DNA of 64,000 nucleotides from Anaerolineae bacterium (GCA_023382675.1 JAHDWN010000005.1:55407-119406); one strand, 5' to 3'. Positions 34,501 through 43,570 are shown, counted from the first letter of the stretch. The notes: generated by a model not told the origin, from the letters alone. Translations and numbers: made by a program.

Positions 34501-36080
34501 CGATTACCGTGCAGCAGCCGGGAACGCCGCCGACGGCCAGCTTCAAATGGCTACCCAGCCCAAGCGATCCGTTGACGATCCAGTTCCTGGATCAATCGAC
34601 GGGTGACTACGACACCTATGCCTGGGACTTCGGCGACGGCATGACCAGCAGCGAAGCCAATCCCACCCACACCTATGGCGCGGGTGGCAGCTACACCGTC
34701 TCGCTGACCGTGACCAATTCCGGCAATGGGCAGACGAGTAACTACAGCGAGACGATCAGCGTCCAGCAGCCGGCGCAGCCCGCCAACGCGTTGTTCAGCG
34801 CCACGGTGGTCGATCCGGTCAATGACCCGCTGACCGTGCAGTTCACGAATGACTCGACCGGTGACATCGTCGGCTACCAGTGGAACTTCGGCGATGGCAT
34901 CACCAGCAGCGACTTCGCGCCGCTGCACACCTACGGCGCGGGCGGCACCTATACGGTGGTGTTGACGGCGACCGGCACAGACGGCATTCCGAGCAACTAC
35001 TCGCTCGATGTGACCGTGCAGGCCGCCGCACAGCCGCCGACAGCGTCGTTCACCTACAGCGCCGACCCGAACGACCCGCTGACGATCCAGTTCACGGATG
35101 CGTCAACGGGCGATTACGATACCTATGCCTGGGACTTCGGCGATGGCAATTTCAGCAACGAAGCCGACCCCGCGCACACCTATGCCGGTGGCGGCAGCTA
35201 CCCCGTGTCGCTGACAGTGTCCAACTCTGGCAACGGCCAGTCGAACATGTACAGCGAGACGATCACGGTTGAAGAGGCGCAGCAGCAGCCGACCATCGTC
35301 GATACGACGCCGATTCAGCCAGACGTGACCTCGCAAGCGCTCGCGCCGACCATCAGCAACACGATCAATCTGGGCATCCAGAGCGGGAACAACCCCTACG
35401 TGTTTGCACGAGCGGGCGACCAGTACCTGCGCAGCAGCAACATTCTGTATCCGTTCGCGCCGGGCGGCACCAACACTGTGCCGGACGCCGCTTACCAGCA
35501 GACGGTTGCTTCCTTCAACGCGGACGACCTGGGCGGCTTCACCAGCTTCAATTATGCGAGTGGTGCGACCTTCGACCAGGGCACGGCAGCCATCCTGCTC
35601 GACCCGGCCAACGCCAACCCGAACTGCAATCCGGGTGAGAACCCCGTGCAGTGCGAGATCAATACGCTGCATCCGAGCGTGATCTTCATCGATGTCGGGT
35701 CGGTCGATGCCGCCAATGGCACGGACGCGAACACCTTCCGCACACAGCTTCAGCAGATCGTCGATACGGCGAAGGCTGCCAGCGTCGTGCCGGTGCTGAT
35801 CACCGTGCCGCCGCGCGCGGATGTCTCTGCCGACCGCATCCTCGCCATCAACGAGCAGATCATCGACGTGGCGAACAACAACAATGTGCCGGTGCTCAAC
35901 CTGTGGCTGCTGCTGACGCAGTTGCCCAACAACGGCTTGAGCGACGGCGTCAACCTGAGCGTCTCGCCCAACGGCGCAGGCGACCTGAACGCAGCGGAGA
36001 CGAGCCAGTACGGCGCGAACGCCATCAACGAGGCGCTGATCGCCCTGCTGACCGACATCCGGCTCAACTATCTGCCGTAG
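31509..36080 (+). CDS. Giant lipoprotein: 12 PKD domains plus C-terminal SGNH-like domain
   Basis: 1523 residues. Lipobox LLAAGC (Cys26). An Ig-like domain follows (about 90-200, VPGNVIAGNVQVIGAAVHPNF to NNIRVQN). PKD domains 1-2 lie at about 214-375, then a Pro/Thr linker, then PKD 3-12 up to about 1255; each has the WDFGDG or WNFGDG signature and a HTY/HVY strand. The last 240 residues (VIFIDVGSVDAANGTD, VPVLITVPPRADVSADRILAINEQI, VPVLNLWLLL) resemble an SGNH/GDSL-like hydrolase fold. Likely a surface stalk carrying an enzyme or binding head. Domains 7-10 and 12 are nearly alike, suggesting recent expansion. Confidence 0.9.
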   Translation: MTSFIRTPRLVMILALVLVALLAAGCNLSGGDVTSETIDTTPSLAFTLPPTRTPQSTSGVPTPLPGVTVPAGQPTVIGSVPTSVRPPVVQLPPSPTPLPISIVILSPVPGNVIAGNVQVIGAAVHPNFLQYQVEFGPDPNPGNLWFPATAAVQTPVVNGLLGIWNTTNINDGTYQVRLRVYLRDGTTLTTVVNNIRVQNRIPTPQPSPTPNIPRPIAAFTLDRVSGQVPLTVRFTNQSSGQITGYQWNFGDSSSSTEINPVHTFNAPGLYTVTLTVAGPGGSSNVSQQINVQAPNAPNAGFTANPTTGNMPLTVQFTNTSTGAINTYAWNFSDGGTSDQPNPVHTFVAAGTYNVFLTVTGPGGSSTVTLPITVINPAQPTNTPVPPSLTPIPATNTPENTATRIVVVPTNTPEPPTLTPEPPTLTPTEIPPTQTPIPAPVPAFSYATDPNNPLTINFTNASTGDISGYEWDFGDGATSTEANPTHTYTGGGAYSVRLVVFGPGGSAELTQPVFVAQPVSAYFTWAADPNNPMAINFTNQSSGDIDSYGWDFGDGTTSNEASPQHVYGGSGSYTVSLSVSGPGGATNYVDTVTVATPVNASFSFAADPNNPLAINFTNGSTGDIDTYLWDFGDGASSTEINPQHIFASGGSYTVTLNISGPGGTDIYSETIGVATPVSASFTYAADPNNPLAYQFTNTSTGSIDSYSWDFGDGATSTDANPAHAFAAAADYEVRLTVSGAGGSDTYSEVISVQPPAVAPTASFTWAADLGNPLAINFTNGSTGDYDTIAWDFGDGATSSEANPQHVYGAGGSYTVSLTVTNSGNGLSGNYSETINVQQPAVPPDAFFTWAADLGNPLAINFTNASTGDITSYGWDFGDGTSSTEISPQHVYGAGGSYTVSLSVSGPGGDDNYVETINVQPPAVPPDAFFTWAADPGNPLAIQFTNTSTGDYDTFAWDFGDGNFSNEANLVHTYGTGGGYTVSLTVTNSANALLDSYSEAITVQQPGTPPTASFKWLPSPSDPLTIQFLDQSTGDYDTYAWDFGDGMTSSEANPTHTYGAGGSYTVSLTVTNSGNGQTSNYSETISVQQPAQPANALFSATVVDPVNDPLTVQFTNDSTGDIVGYQWNFGDGITSSDFAPLHTYGAGGTYTVVLTATGTDGIPSNYSLDVTVQAAAQPPTASFTYSADPNDPLTIQFTDASTGDYDTYAWDFGDGNFSNEADPAHTYAGGGSYPVSLTVSNSGNGQSNMYSETITVEEAQQQPTIVDTTPIQPDVTSQALAPTISNTINLGIQSGNNPYVFARAGDQYLRSSNILYPFAPGGTNTVPDAAYQQTVASFNADDLGGFTSFNYASGATFDQGTAAILLDPANANPNCNPGENPVQCEINTLHPSVIFIDVGSVDAANGTDANTFRTQLQQIVDTAKAASVVPVLITVPPRADVSADRILAINEQIIDVANNNNVPVLNLWLLLTQLPNNGLSDGVNLSVSPNGAGDLNAAETSQYGANAINEALIALLTDIRLNYLP
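32150..35272 (+). repeat. Twelve PKD-coding repeats
   Basis: Unit length about 230-255 bases. Conserved phrases such as TGGGACTTCGGCGATGGC and the AACCCGCTGGC lead-in recur, with the linker at about 32640-32825 splitting two divergent units from ten closer ones. Confidence 0.85.
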
Positions 36081-36139
36081 GTGGCAGTCGGCTAACAGCT
36101 AAAGGCCACAAGCCGATAGCCGTTAGCCATTAGCATGAG

Positions 36140-36171
36140 AAAGGGCGGCCTGATGATAGGTCGCCCTTTTT
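36140..36171 (+). terminator. Rho-independent terminator after the PKD lipoprotein gene
   Basis: Stem AAAGGGCGGCCT paired with AGGTCGCCCTTT (one G-T pair), loop GATGAT, with the T-run continuing to 36171. Confidence 0.9.
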
Positions 36172-36337
36172 GCATCGCTAGCCGCCAGTGCAGTTTCGGC
36201 CACTCAAATAACCGACACAAGTTATTGCGAGAGCAAAACCGGGAAGCATACGCTCGCCCCACGGCTGCCTGACGCTGCAAAGAGCAGCACTACAATGCTC
36301 ATAAAACAGTTCTTCTGACACGTGCAGGAGGGATGAG

Positions 36338-37720
36338 ATGTTGAAGTATCGTCCTGTTCTGATCCTCATTTTGCTCTTTTTCGGCCTATCGACGGTTTCC
36401 GCGCAGTCTACGCCGCGCATCATCGAATTCAACAGCGATTTGACCACCATCACACCCGATCAGGCCGAATCAGGCACGACGCAGGTCACACTGCACTGGC
36501 GCACGCAGAATATCCAGGTCAGTGAGCAGATCCGCATGGAAGTGCTCGTGCTCGACGAATGGCACGAGGCCGTGCCCGGCGCGACCTACCCTCCGGAAGG
36601 CACGTTGACACACGCCGTGCCGCACACCCTCAGTTTTGCGCCGCCGCTCTTCCGCCTCGCCATTTATGATGCCGATGGACATCTCACCGACGCGAAATCG
36701 CTCGTGATTCCCTATCAGGCCGATGGCTATGAACCGCAGATCGTGCGCTTCGCCAGCAGTGTCGATGCCGTGCGCCAGTCGGCGCTCCAGGCTGGGCGGC
36801 TGAGCATCCCGGTGACGTGGGAGGTGGTGAATCGCCCGCCGAACGCGAATCTGGTCTTTGAGCAGGTGCTGGATGGCGACTCGATCAATATCGAAGCGCC
36901 GCGCCCCTTCGCGTGGGTGCGTTCGCATGGTGATGGCAGCATCTACCCGGCGCTCACGAGCGGCGACACGATCCGGCTGCGCCTGCGCCTCGTCGATCTG
37001 ACCGACAGCACGGTCTATGCCAGCCAGGAACTCACGCTCCCGATTTTGCGAGACGTGGTCACGCGTCCGGTGGCAACTCCCCCACCAGCGTCCGGCCCGC
37101 AGGTGCTCAGCTTCCAGGCCAACCCGGCGAGCGCCTTCGTTGGCGATCCGATCACGCTGACTTGGCAGACACGTGGGGCTGCCTCGGTCAGGCTTGAGAT
37201 CTGGGGCTGGACATCGGCGAGAGCGCCGCAAACAGGTGTCAAGCTCGAACTGCGCGATCTGCCGCCCACAGGCACGCAGACCATCACCATGGAGAGCAAC
37301 CTGACCAGCGCCTATCTGATTGTGGACGCCGCGCGTCCCGCCTATGAAGCGCCCAACGCCAGCATCCAGCTCATCCCCATGTACTACCGCCCCGACGTGC
37401 GCCACTACACCATCAGCCAGGGCGCGGCCTGTCCAGGCGACACGGTCACACTCAGTTGGGGCGTTGACTCGTCCTTCCCGCTGTCCATCCGCAGCGAGAT
37501 CGTGGTGCAAACGGAAAACAGCATCAGCGTCGTCCCAGACAGTCCGCTCAATCAGCGCTTTGACGGCCTGAGCGCCGAAGGTACGCTGAGCGCGACCGTC
37601 CCGACCGGCGAGCCAGGGCTTCAGAGCGTCGTCTACAATCTGCACGTCGAACGCAGCTACATCTCCACCTTGCTCGGCCAGCAGCGCGTCGAAATCGGTG
37701 CGGAGTGCGGCTCTGGCTGA
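36338..37720 (+). CDS. Secreted protein of Ig-like beta domains, function unknown
   Basis: 460 residues. Signal peptide ends VSA|QST. The rest is beta-rich and appears as three or four Ig-like units: ITPDQAESGTTQVTLHWRTQNI, then SALQAGRLSIPVTWEVVN, then ANPASAFVGDPITLTWQTRGAASVRLEIWGW, and ISQGAACPGDTVTLSWGVDSS. Each has a W/T-rich strand like those of adhesin or CARDB-type modules. No catalytic motif. It probably sits outside the membrane near the PKD lipoprotein. ATG at 36338 follows CAGGAGGGA. Confidence 0.8.
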   Translation: MLKYRPVLILILLFFGLSTVSAQSTPRIIEFNSDLTTITPDQAESGTTQVTLHWRTQNIQVSEQIRMEVLVLDEWHEAVPGATYPPEGTLTHAVPHTLSFAPPLFRLAIYDADGHLTDAKSLVIPYQADGYEPQIVRFASSVDAVRQSALQAGRLSIPVTWEVVNRPPNANLVFEQVLDGDSINIEAPRPFAWVRSHGDGSIYPALTSGDTIRLRLRLVDLTDSTVYASQELTLPILRDVVTRPVATPPPASGPQVLSFQANPASAFVGDPITLTWQTRGAASVRLEIWGWTSARAPQTGVKLELRDLPPTGTQTITMESNLTSAYLIVDAARPAYEAPNASIQLIPMYYRPDVRHYTISQGAACPGDTVTLSWGVDSSFPLSIRSEIVVQTENSISVVPDSPLNQRFDGLSAEGTLSATVPTGEPGLQSVVYNLHVERSYISTLLGQQRVEIGAECGSG

Positions 37721-37972
37721 TCCTGCGCCTCACATCCACGCAGTAGTTTGAGTTCTGCGGACAAGCCATGCTCAACCGGCACAAACGCCCGGCAGCATGG
37801 CTTGTTTTGAATAGGTTCATTTCGAATATTCGTTTCTAGATATTTTGATCGGCCTCGGATCTGTGATATATTAATAACAACAATGTTCGCACTCTATGAT
37901 ATATATGATTACCAACACGTAGAGTCATTGCGGACAATTGCTTTGGATTTCAAATCTTCTTAAGGAAAGATC
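37721..37972. other. AT-rich intergenic stretch
   Basis: 252 bases. A TGCTCAACCGGC/GGCAGCATGGCTTG-rich start gives way to AT-rich DNA (GATATATTAATAACAACAATG near 37864-37885) that likely carries the promoter for the next gene. Confidence 0.5.
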
Positions 37973-38470
37973 ATGGACTTGGTTGACTTGGTTGTGTTAA
38001 TTGCATCTATCATCACGATGCTTGCTGGTATTACACAGATAAATGACAGTAGCCCTAAAAGCCAAGAAACCATCAAAAAGATTTTTGGTTTTGCATTGGT
38101 CATTGCTCCTGCAGCATTTATCGCTTTCTTCTTCTACTTTGGCCCAAAATCTACTATTGATACCTATTTGCAGGAACTTCAGGAAGTCGATGCTGTGGGC
38201 CTCCGAAATACTATTTGCACCGATTCCCCATTATATGCAACCTACCAAAATGCTTCCCCTATGATTGGCCTCGGTGGTCTACTAGGCCTAAGCATTACAA
38301 TACAAAACTACGGTTTTAACCCATTGGAGCGTTCCGCTTCCTTTGAGTTAGTTACGGGATCGGCTTTCTCTACGCCGACAGTCTCCGGCATCGGAAAGGT
38401 ATATGCTGAGTCACGGGGTCTGACACATTTCTGCATTGCCAGGGATAATATCGAGAACGTTACACGATAA
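37973..38470 (+). CDS. AT-rich hypothetical membrane protein
   Basis: 165 residues, preceded by AAGGAAAGA. Two predicted membrane spans (about 5-23, VDLVVLIASIITMLAGIT, and 38-57, FGFALVIAPAAFIAFFFYFG) with an extracytoplasmic C-terminal part holding a YATYQNASPMIGLGGLLGL stretch and several Ser/Thr. Base composition is far more AT-rich than the neighbours, and codons such as ATT, AAA and TTT are common. This suggests acquisition from elsewhere. No family recognised. Confidence 0.7.
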   Translation: MDLVDLVVLIASIITMLAGITQINDSSPKSQETIKKIFGFALVIAPAAFIAFFFYFGPKSTIDTYLQELQEVDAVGLRNTICTDSPLYATYQNASPMIGLGGLLGLSITIQNYGFNPLERSASFELVTGSAFSTPTVSGIGKVYAESRGLTHFCIARDNIENVTR

Positions 38471-38718
38471 TACTGATTGCCCAATTATTCGCCACAAACA
38501 AGCAGACATACTCTATCAATTGCCCATACTATAGGTGCAATGATCTGCGTCACCTATATTCTGACGAACATTAGCAGGGCAACAGACCGGCGCGCTAAAG
38601 GCCTTCAGCTTGGTATTTTGCATGATACCTCGGATTCAGCCCACTATCCTCATCTTGGCTTGAGGCGCAGTTTGTGGTTCAATCTGCCGGTATGCAACCA
38701 AACAGAGACTTCGACCCC

Positions 38719-40347
38719 ATGCCGCATTTGAAAGCTGTTGCCGTTTCTCACCTGGCGCACATTGCCATGCGCGGGGTGTTGCTTAGCCTGCTGCTGGCGC
38801 TGGTGGCCGCCTGCACGCCCGCCGCCCAGACACCGGAGATCATCGTCTCGCTGATGGTGGATGGCCGCGAGCGCTCATTCACCTACGACGCGCCGATCAC
38901 GGTTGCCGAGTTCTTGCGCGATGCCGACGTGACGCTCGGCGAGATCGACGACGTGAACCCGCCGACCTACTCGCAGATTGCCGACGGAATGCGCGTGACG
39001 GTGGTGCGTGTGCGCGAGGAGAACGAGTGCGAAAACATCGACGTGCCCTATCGCCGCCAGACTGTGCCCTACGAAGGGATGCAGCCGGGCGAGGAGCGCA
39101 TCGGCCAGGCCGGGCAGAACGGCGTCACCCAGATCTGCTACCGCGTCGAGATCCGCGATGGCGTGCGCGCCGACCGCCAGGAGGTCAGCCGCACGGTCGT
39201 GTCTGCGCCGGTCGATGAGGTCGTCTTCGTCGGCCCGGCGGGGTCGCTCGACCCGGTCAGCATCCCCGGCACGCTCGCCTACATCAACAATAACAACGTC
39301 TGGGTCATGAGTGGCAGCAGCACAACGCGCCGCTTCCTGACCAACACCGGCGACGTGGACGGGCGCGTCTTCAGCCTGACGCCGGACGGCCAGCGGCTGA
39401 TCTTCTCGCGCGCGACGCCCTCGGAGACGGGCGGCTTCTCCAACCGCCTCTACCTGATCACGGATACAGACAGCGAGGCGGAACCGATTGAACTGCCGCT
39501 GACAAACGTGCTCTACGCCGAATGGGTGCCGGGGCGCGAAAACACCATCGCCTATTCGACAGCAGAGCCGCGCAGCACGCCGCCTGGCTGGCAGGCCTAT
39601 AACGACCTGTGGTTGGTGCGCATCGACCCGGCCAGCGGCGAACTGATCAACCCGCAGCGCGTGGTCGAGAACAACAGCGGCGGCTTTGCCGGCTGGTGGG
39701 GCACGGGCTTTGCCTGGTCAGAGGATGGCACACGGCTGGCCTATGCGCGTGCCAACGGCATCGGGCTGATTAACCTCGACACGGGCGAGTTCGAATCGCT
39801 CGTGACCTACACGCCGTTCAACTCGCCGCAGTCGTGGTCATGGCGCGCCAACATCTCGTGGTCGGCGGACGATCAGTTCTTGCTGACGACCGTCCACGGC
39901 AGCCCCATCGGCAGCGAGCCGCCGGAGACCAGTCCCGCCTTCCATATCGCCGTAGCCGAGGCCAGCGGCGCATTCTCGGTCGATCTTGCCAATAACGCCG
40001 GCATCTGGTCAACGCCGGAATATGCCCCGCCGACCACCGACGCGGACGGCGCAACCATCAACGAGCAAATCGCCTACCTGCGCGCCCGCAGCATCAACAA
40101 CAGCATCAGCGAGTCGGCTGAATACGACCTGGTGGTCGCCGACCGCGATGGCAGCAATGCGCAAGTCGTCTTCCCGGCGTCCAGCGCTCAGCCCGGCCTG
40201 CGCGCGCGCGAATTCGCCTGGGCACCGGATGGGCGCAGCATCAGCTTCGTCTACCAGGGCAGCCTGTGGCTGGTGGATGTCGAGAGCGGCATCGCCAACC
40301 AGCTCACTCTCGACAGCGGCGCCGCCCGCCCGGTCTGGACCCGATGA
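38719..40347 (+). CDS. Lipoprotein with DUF348/G5 module and TolB-like propeller
   Basis: About 542 residues. Lipobox LVAAC (Cys32 from this start). DUF348-like ubiquitin-type segment ITVAEFLRDADVTLGEIDDVNP, then a G5 domain (VPYRRQTVPYEGMQPGEERIGQAGQNGVTQICYRVEIRDG), both known from cell-wall-associated proteins. The rest is PD40/TolB-type propeller blades: RVFSLTPDGQRLIFSR, GFAWSEDGTRLAYAR, NISWSADDQFLLTT, FAWAPDGRSISFVYQGSLWLVDV. In-frame starts at 38674, 38692 and 38767 are alternatives; the N-terminus is uncertain. Overlaps the next gene by ATGA, so the two are coupled. Confidence 0.85.
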   Translation: MPHLKAVAVSHLAHIAMRGVLLSLLLALVAACTPAAQTPEIIVSLMVDGRERSFTYDAPITVAEFLRDADVTLGEIDDVNPPTYSQIADGMRVTVVRVREENECENIDVPYRRQTVPYEGMQPGEERIGQAGQNGVTQICYRVEIRDGVRADRQEVSRTVVSAPVDEVVFVGPAGSLDPVSIPGTLAYINNNNVWVMSGSSTTRRFLTNTGDVDGRVFSLTPDGQRLIFSRATPSETGGFSNRLYLITDTDSEAEPIELPLTNVLYAEWVPGRENTIAYSTAEPRSTPPGWQAYNDLWLVRIDPASGELINPQRVVENNSGGFAGWWGTGFAWSEDGTRLAYARANGIGLINLDTGEFESLVTYTPFNSPQSWSWRANISWSADDQFLLTTVHGSPIGSEPPETSPAFHIAVAEASGAFSVDLANNAGIWSTPEYAPPTTDADGATINEQIAYLRARSINNSISESAEYDLVVADRDGSNAQVVFPASSAQPGLRAREFAWAPDGRSISFVYQGSLWLVDVESGIANQLTLDSGAARPVWTR

Positions 40348-43300
40348 AACGCGACTGGTTCCTGATGATCGTGGCGCTCGTCGCCTGCGCGGGCGCGTTT
40401 TTTGCTGCCTGGGGTACGGCGCTCGAACGCGACGAGCGCCTGCGCGGTGTGGCTGACCCGGCCACGGACGCCGATCTGCCCTACTGGATGCCACGCCTGG
40501 GCATCAACGCCGACCTGACGTTGTATGCGCCCGATGAGATCGCTGACCAGCTTTCCTTGATGCGCGCGGCAGGTGTGACCTGGGTGCGCCAGTTCTTCCC
40601 TTGGGATATGGCAGAGGCGGAACCCGGCGTGTTCGATTGGACGCGCTACGACGCCATCGTCGCGGAAGTCGCGGAGAGTGATGGGCTGCAACTGGTGGCC
40701 GTCTTGAATGGCACACCGCCCTGGGCAGCGGTGGAGGGCAGCAGCACGACCGGCGCGATGCCGCCGAATGCCGTCGCCTTTCCCGCTGATCCGGCGGATT
40801 TCGCAGCCTATGCGCGCGCCTTTGCCGAGCGCTATGGCGACCGGATCGATGTCTACCAGATCTGGGACGAGCCGAATCTGACCGAAGCCTGGGGCATGGG
40901 CGAGCCGCGCGCCGCCGCCTATGCCGCGCTGCTGCAAGCCGCCTACGAAGCCATCCACAGCGCCGACGCCGACGCCCAGGTGATCGCCGGGGCGCTCGCG
41001 CCGACGGTCGAGACCGGGCCGAAGAACATCAGCGATCTGACGTTCCTCGACGATCTCTACCGGCTGGGGCTGGCTGATATCAGCGACGGGGTCGCGGCCA
41101 AACCCTACGGCTTCAGCTACCCGGCGGACGACCGCGCTTTCGATCCGAATGACCCGGCGGAACTCAAATTTGCCCGCGCCGCCGCCCTGCGTGAGATCAT
41201 GCTGGCGCATGACGACGGGCGCACACCGCTCTGGATCAGCGAATTCGGCTGGAATCAGCTGCCGGACGATTGGGCGGGCGCGCCGTCGATCTGGGGCGAG
41301 GTCAGCGCCGAACAGCAGGCCGCCTACACGCTCGACGCGCTGCGCATGGCCGACGACGAATGGCTGTGGGTCGGCGGCGCGATCCTGAGCGCCTGGACGC
41401 CGCCCGCAAGCTTCAGCGCCCCCGACGATCCGCGCTGGGGTTTCGCGCTGCGCACCTCCGACGACGACCCGACACCGCTCTATGACACGCTCGCTACGAG
41501 AGCAATCGCGGTTTCGGCACAGGCCGATGCCGCGCCGCCCGGCCTGCATCACCCCATGAACGCCTACACCGCCTACAGTGGCGTCTGGACGTTAAGCGAG
41601 CTGGGCGCGGATCTTGGCTGGGTCAACGACAGCCAGCTCGACTTCACCTTCGAAGGCACCGAGGTCAGCCTGCTGTTGCGCGAAGATAATTACGTCGCCT
41701 ATCTCTACGTCACCATCGACGGCCAGCCGGCGAACGCCCTGCCGACTGACGCGGCGGGCAACAGCTACATCGTGCTGACGAGCGACACGCGCCAGCCGGA
41801 TGTCTCGCTTGTGCCGGTCGCGCGCGATCTGCCGCCGGGCGTGCATAGGCTGCACCTGATCGCGGATCGCGGTTGGGATCGCTGGGCGCTGGCCGGGTTC
41901 GCCGTCGGCGCGGGCAACCCCGCCCAGCCGTTCGACCGCCAGATCGCGCTGGCGTTGATCGCCGGGGCAGTCTCTCTGGGCGCGGCGGCGGCCTTCGCCC
42001 TGCACATCGACTGGCAGGGCGCGCTGCGTCCGTTCGCCGGCCTGTGGAAACGGCTGGGCGATGCCGGGCAGCTTGCCTTGAGCGCCGCCGCCTCGATCCT
42101 GCTGCTGATCGGGATGCTCCTCACCTGGGGCGACGCAACGCCGAACCTGTTCCGCCGCGAGCCGATTCAGCTTGGCCTCGCCATCGTGACCGCCGGGCTG
42201 ATGTACGTCAATCCGGCGCTGATCGTCACGCTGGCGGCGGCGGCGGTGCTGTTGGTGATCTTCTTCCACAAGCCGCTCTACGGGCTGACGCTGACACTGT
42301 TCGCCGCGCCGTTCTTTCTGTTTCCGGTCAACCTCTACCAGTTCGCCTTCCCGCTGAGCGAGATGCTGGTGGTGATCACGGCGGCGGCCTGGATTCTGCG
42401 GCTGGCGGTCGATTGGGCGCGGCGGCATCAGGATGGGCCGGACACAGCCACACCATTCACGCTGACATCATTCGACTGGCTGCTCGTGGCCTACCTCGTC
42501 CTGGGTGTCGTCGCGGTCTTCGTGTCGACCTATCGCGATCAGGCAGTGACCGAACTGCGCACCCTGTTCATCGAGCCAGTGTTGTTCTACGCCATCCTGC
42601 GCACCATGCGCCCGACGCGCACAGACTTGCTGCGGCTGGTGGATGCGCTGGTGCTGGCGGGTGTCGCCGTCGCGCTGATCGGGCTGTGGCTGTTCCTGCG
42701 CGGTGAAGCCGTCATCACCGCCGAAGAAGGCGCGCGCCGACTGGCAAGCGTCTACGGTTCGCCGAACAACGTCGGCCTCTGGCTGGGGCGCTGCCTGCCG
42801 TTTGCGCTGGCATTCGCGCTCGCGCCGCTGGATCGCCGCCGGCGAGTCGCGGCCATCATCGCCCTGGTGATCATGTTGGTGGCAGTCGGGCTGACGCAGA
42901 GCGCGGGCGCGCTGTTCGTCGGTGTGCCCGTCGGGCTGGCGACCGTGCTGCTGTTCGTCTTTGGCCGCCGGGCGGCACTGCCGCTGGCCGGTCTGGCGGG
43001 CATGGCCGGGCTGGCGCTGCCGCTGCTGGCACGTCTGCCGCGTTTCGAGCGGCTGCTCGACCCGACCGAGGGCACGAACTTCATCCGCCTGCGCGTCTGG
43101 GAGAGCGCCCTGACCGCGATTCAGGATCACCCGCTGACCGGGTTGGGGCTGGATCAATTCCTGTATTACTACCGCGGGCGCTACATCATGCCCGACGCCT
43201 GGCTGGAGCCGGATCTCTCTCATCCGCACAACGTCGTGCTCGATTTCTGGCTGCGGTTGGGTATCCTTGGCGTCGTCGTTTTCGCCGGGCTGGTTCTGGC

Positions 43301-43538
43301 CTGCTGGCGTGCCCTGACGCGCGCACGGCGCAGATTCCTCACCGAAGATGTATGGCTGGCGGCGCTGGCGACCGGCGCGCTCGGCTGCCTTGCCAACCTG
43401 GTCGCGCACGGCCTGGTTGATAACGCTGTGTTTGTCAATGACCTCGTCTATGTCTTCGTGCTGATCGTCGGGCTGGCGCAGACATTATCCACGCGCGCAG
43501 GTGCCCTCAAGGGAACGACAAGCACTATGGACACATAA
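40344..43538 (+). CDS. Glycoside hydrolase-like domain fused to O-antigen ligase-type membrane domain
   Basis: 1064 residues. One N-terminal membrane anchor, then a GH5/GH39-like (beta/alpha)8 barrel: acid/base Glu176 in IWDEPNL and probable nucleophile Glu300 in PLWISEFGWN, with VTWVRQFFPWDMAE typical of the clan. A beta-rich segment (about 400-530) follows, then roughly a dozen hydrophobic spans with the Wzy/WaaL signature LPRFERLLDPTEGTNFIRL, HPLTGLGLDQF and HPHNVVLDFWLRLGILG. Start ATG overlaps the upstream stop (ATGA). It may cut and re-ligate or polymerise a surface glycan. The frame is intact across the junction. Confidence 0.88.
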   Translation: MKRDWFLMIVALVACAGAFFAAWGTALERDERLRGVADPATDADLPYWMPRLGINADLTLYAPDEIADQLSLMRAAGVTWVRQFFPWDMAEAEPGVFDWTRYDAIVAEVAESDGLQLVAVLNGTPPWAAVEGSSTTGAMPPNAVAFPADPADFAAYARAFAERYGDRIDVYQIWDEPNLTEAWGMGEPRAAAYAALLQAAYEAIHSADADAQVIAGALAPTVETGPKNISDLTFLDDLYRLGLADISDGVAAKPYGFSYPADDRAFDPNDPAELKFARAAALREIMLAHDDGRTPLWISEFGWNQLPDDWAGAPSIWGEVSAEQQAAYTLDALRMADDEWLWVGGAILSAWTPPASFSAPDDPRWGFALRTSDDDPTPLYDTLATRAIAVSAQADAAPPGLHHPMNAYTAYSGVWTLSELGADLGWVNDSQLDFTFEGTEVSLLLREDNYVAYLYVTIDGQPANALPTDAAGNSYIVLTSDTRQPDVSLVPVARDLPPGVHRLHLIADRGWDRWALAGFAVGAGNPAQPFDRQIALALIAGAVSLGAAAAFALHIDWQGALRPFAGLWKRLGDAGQLALSAAASILLLIGMLLTWGDATPNLFRREPIQLGLAIVTAGLMYVNPALIVTLAAAAVLLVIFFHKPLYGLTLTLFAAPFFLFPVNLYQFAFPLSEMLVVITAAAWILRLAVDWARRHQDGPDTATPFTLTSFDWLLVAYLVLGVVAVFVSTYRDQAVTELRTLFIEPVLFYAILRTMRPTRTDLLRLVDALVLAGVAVALIGLWLFLRGEAVITAEEGARRLASVYGSPNNVGLWLGRCLPFALAFALAPLDRRRRVAAIIALVIMLVAVGLTQSAGALFVGVPVGLATVLLFVFGRRAALPLAGLAGMAGLALPLLARLPRFERLLDPTEGTNFIRLRVWESALTAIQDHPLTGLGLDQFLYYYRGRYIMPDAWLEPDLSHPHNVVLDFWLRLGILGVVVFAGLVLACWRALTRARRRFLTEDVWLAALATGALGCLANLVAHGLVDNAVFVNDLVYVFVLIVGLAQTLSTRAGALKGTTSTMDT

Positions 43539-43570
43539 TAGAGATAGCATTGTGAAAGTACAGAGGCACT

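Noticed and set aside
38477-38731. 84-residue frame in the AT-rich island
   Set aside because: No ribosome site, no motif and it overlaps the start region of the next gene; may be chance in AT-rich DNA.
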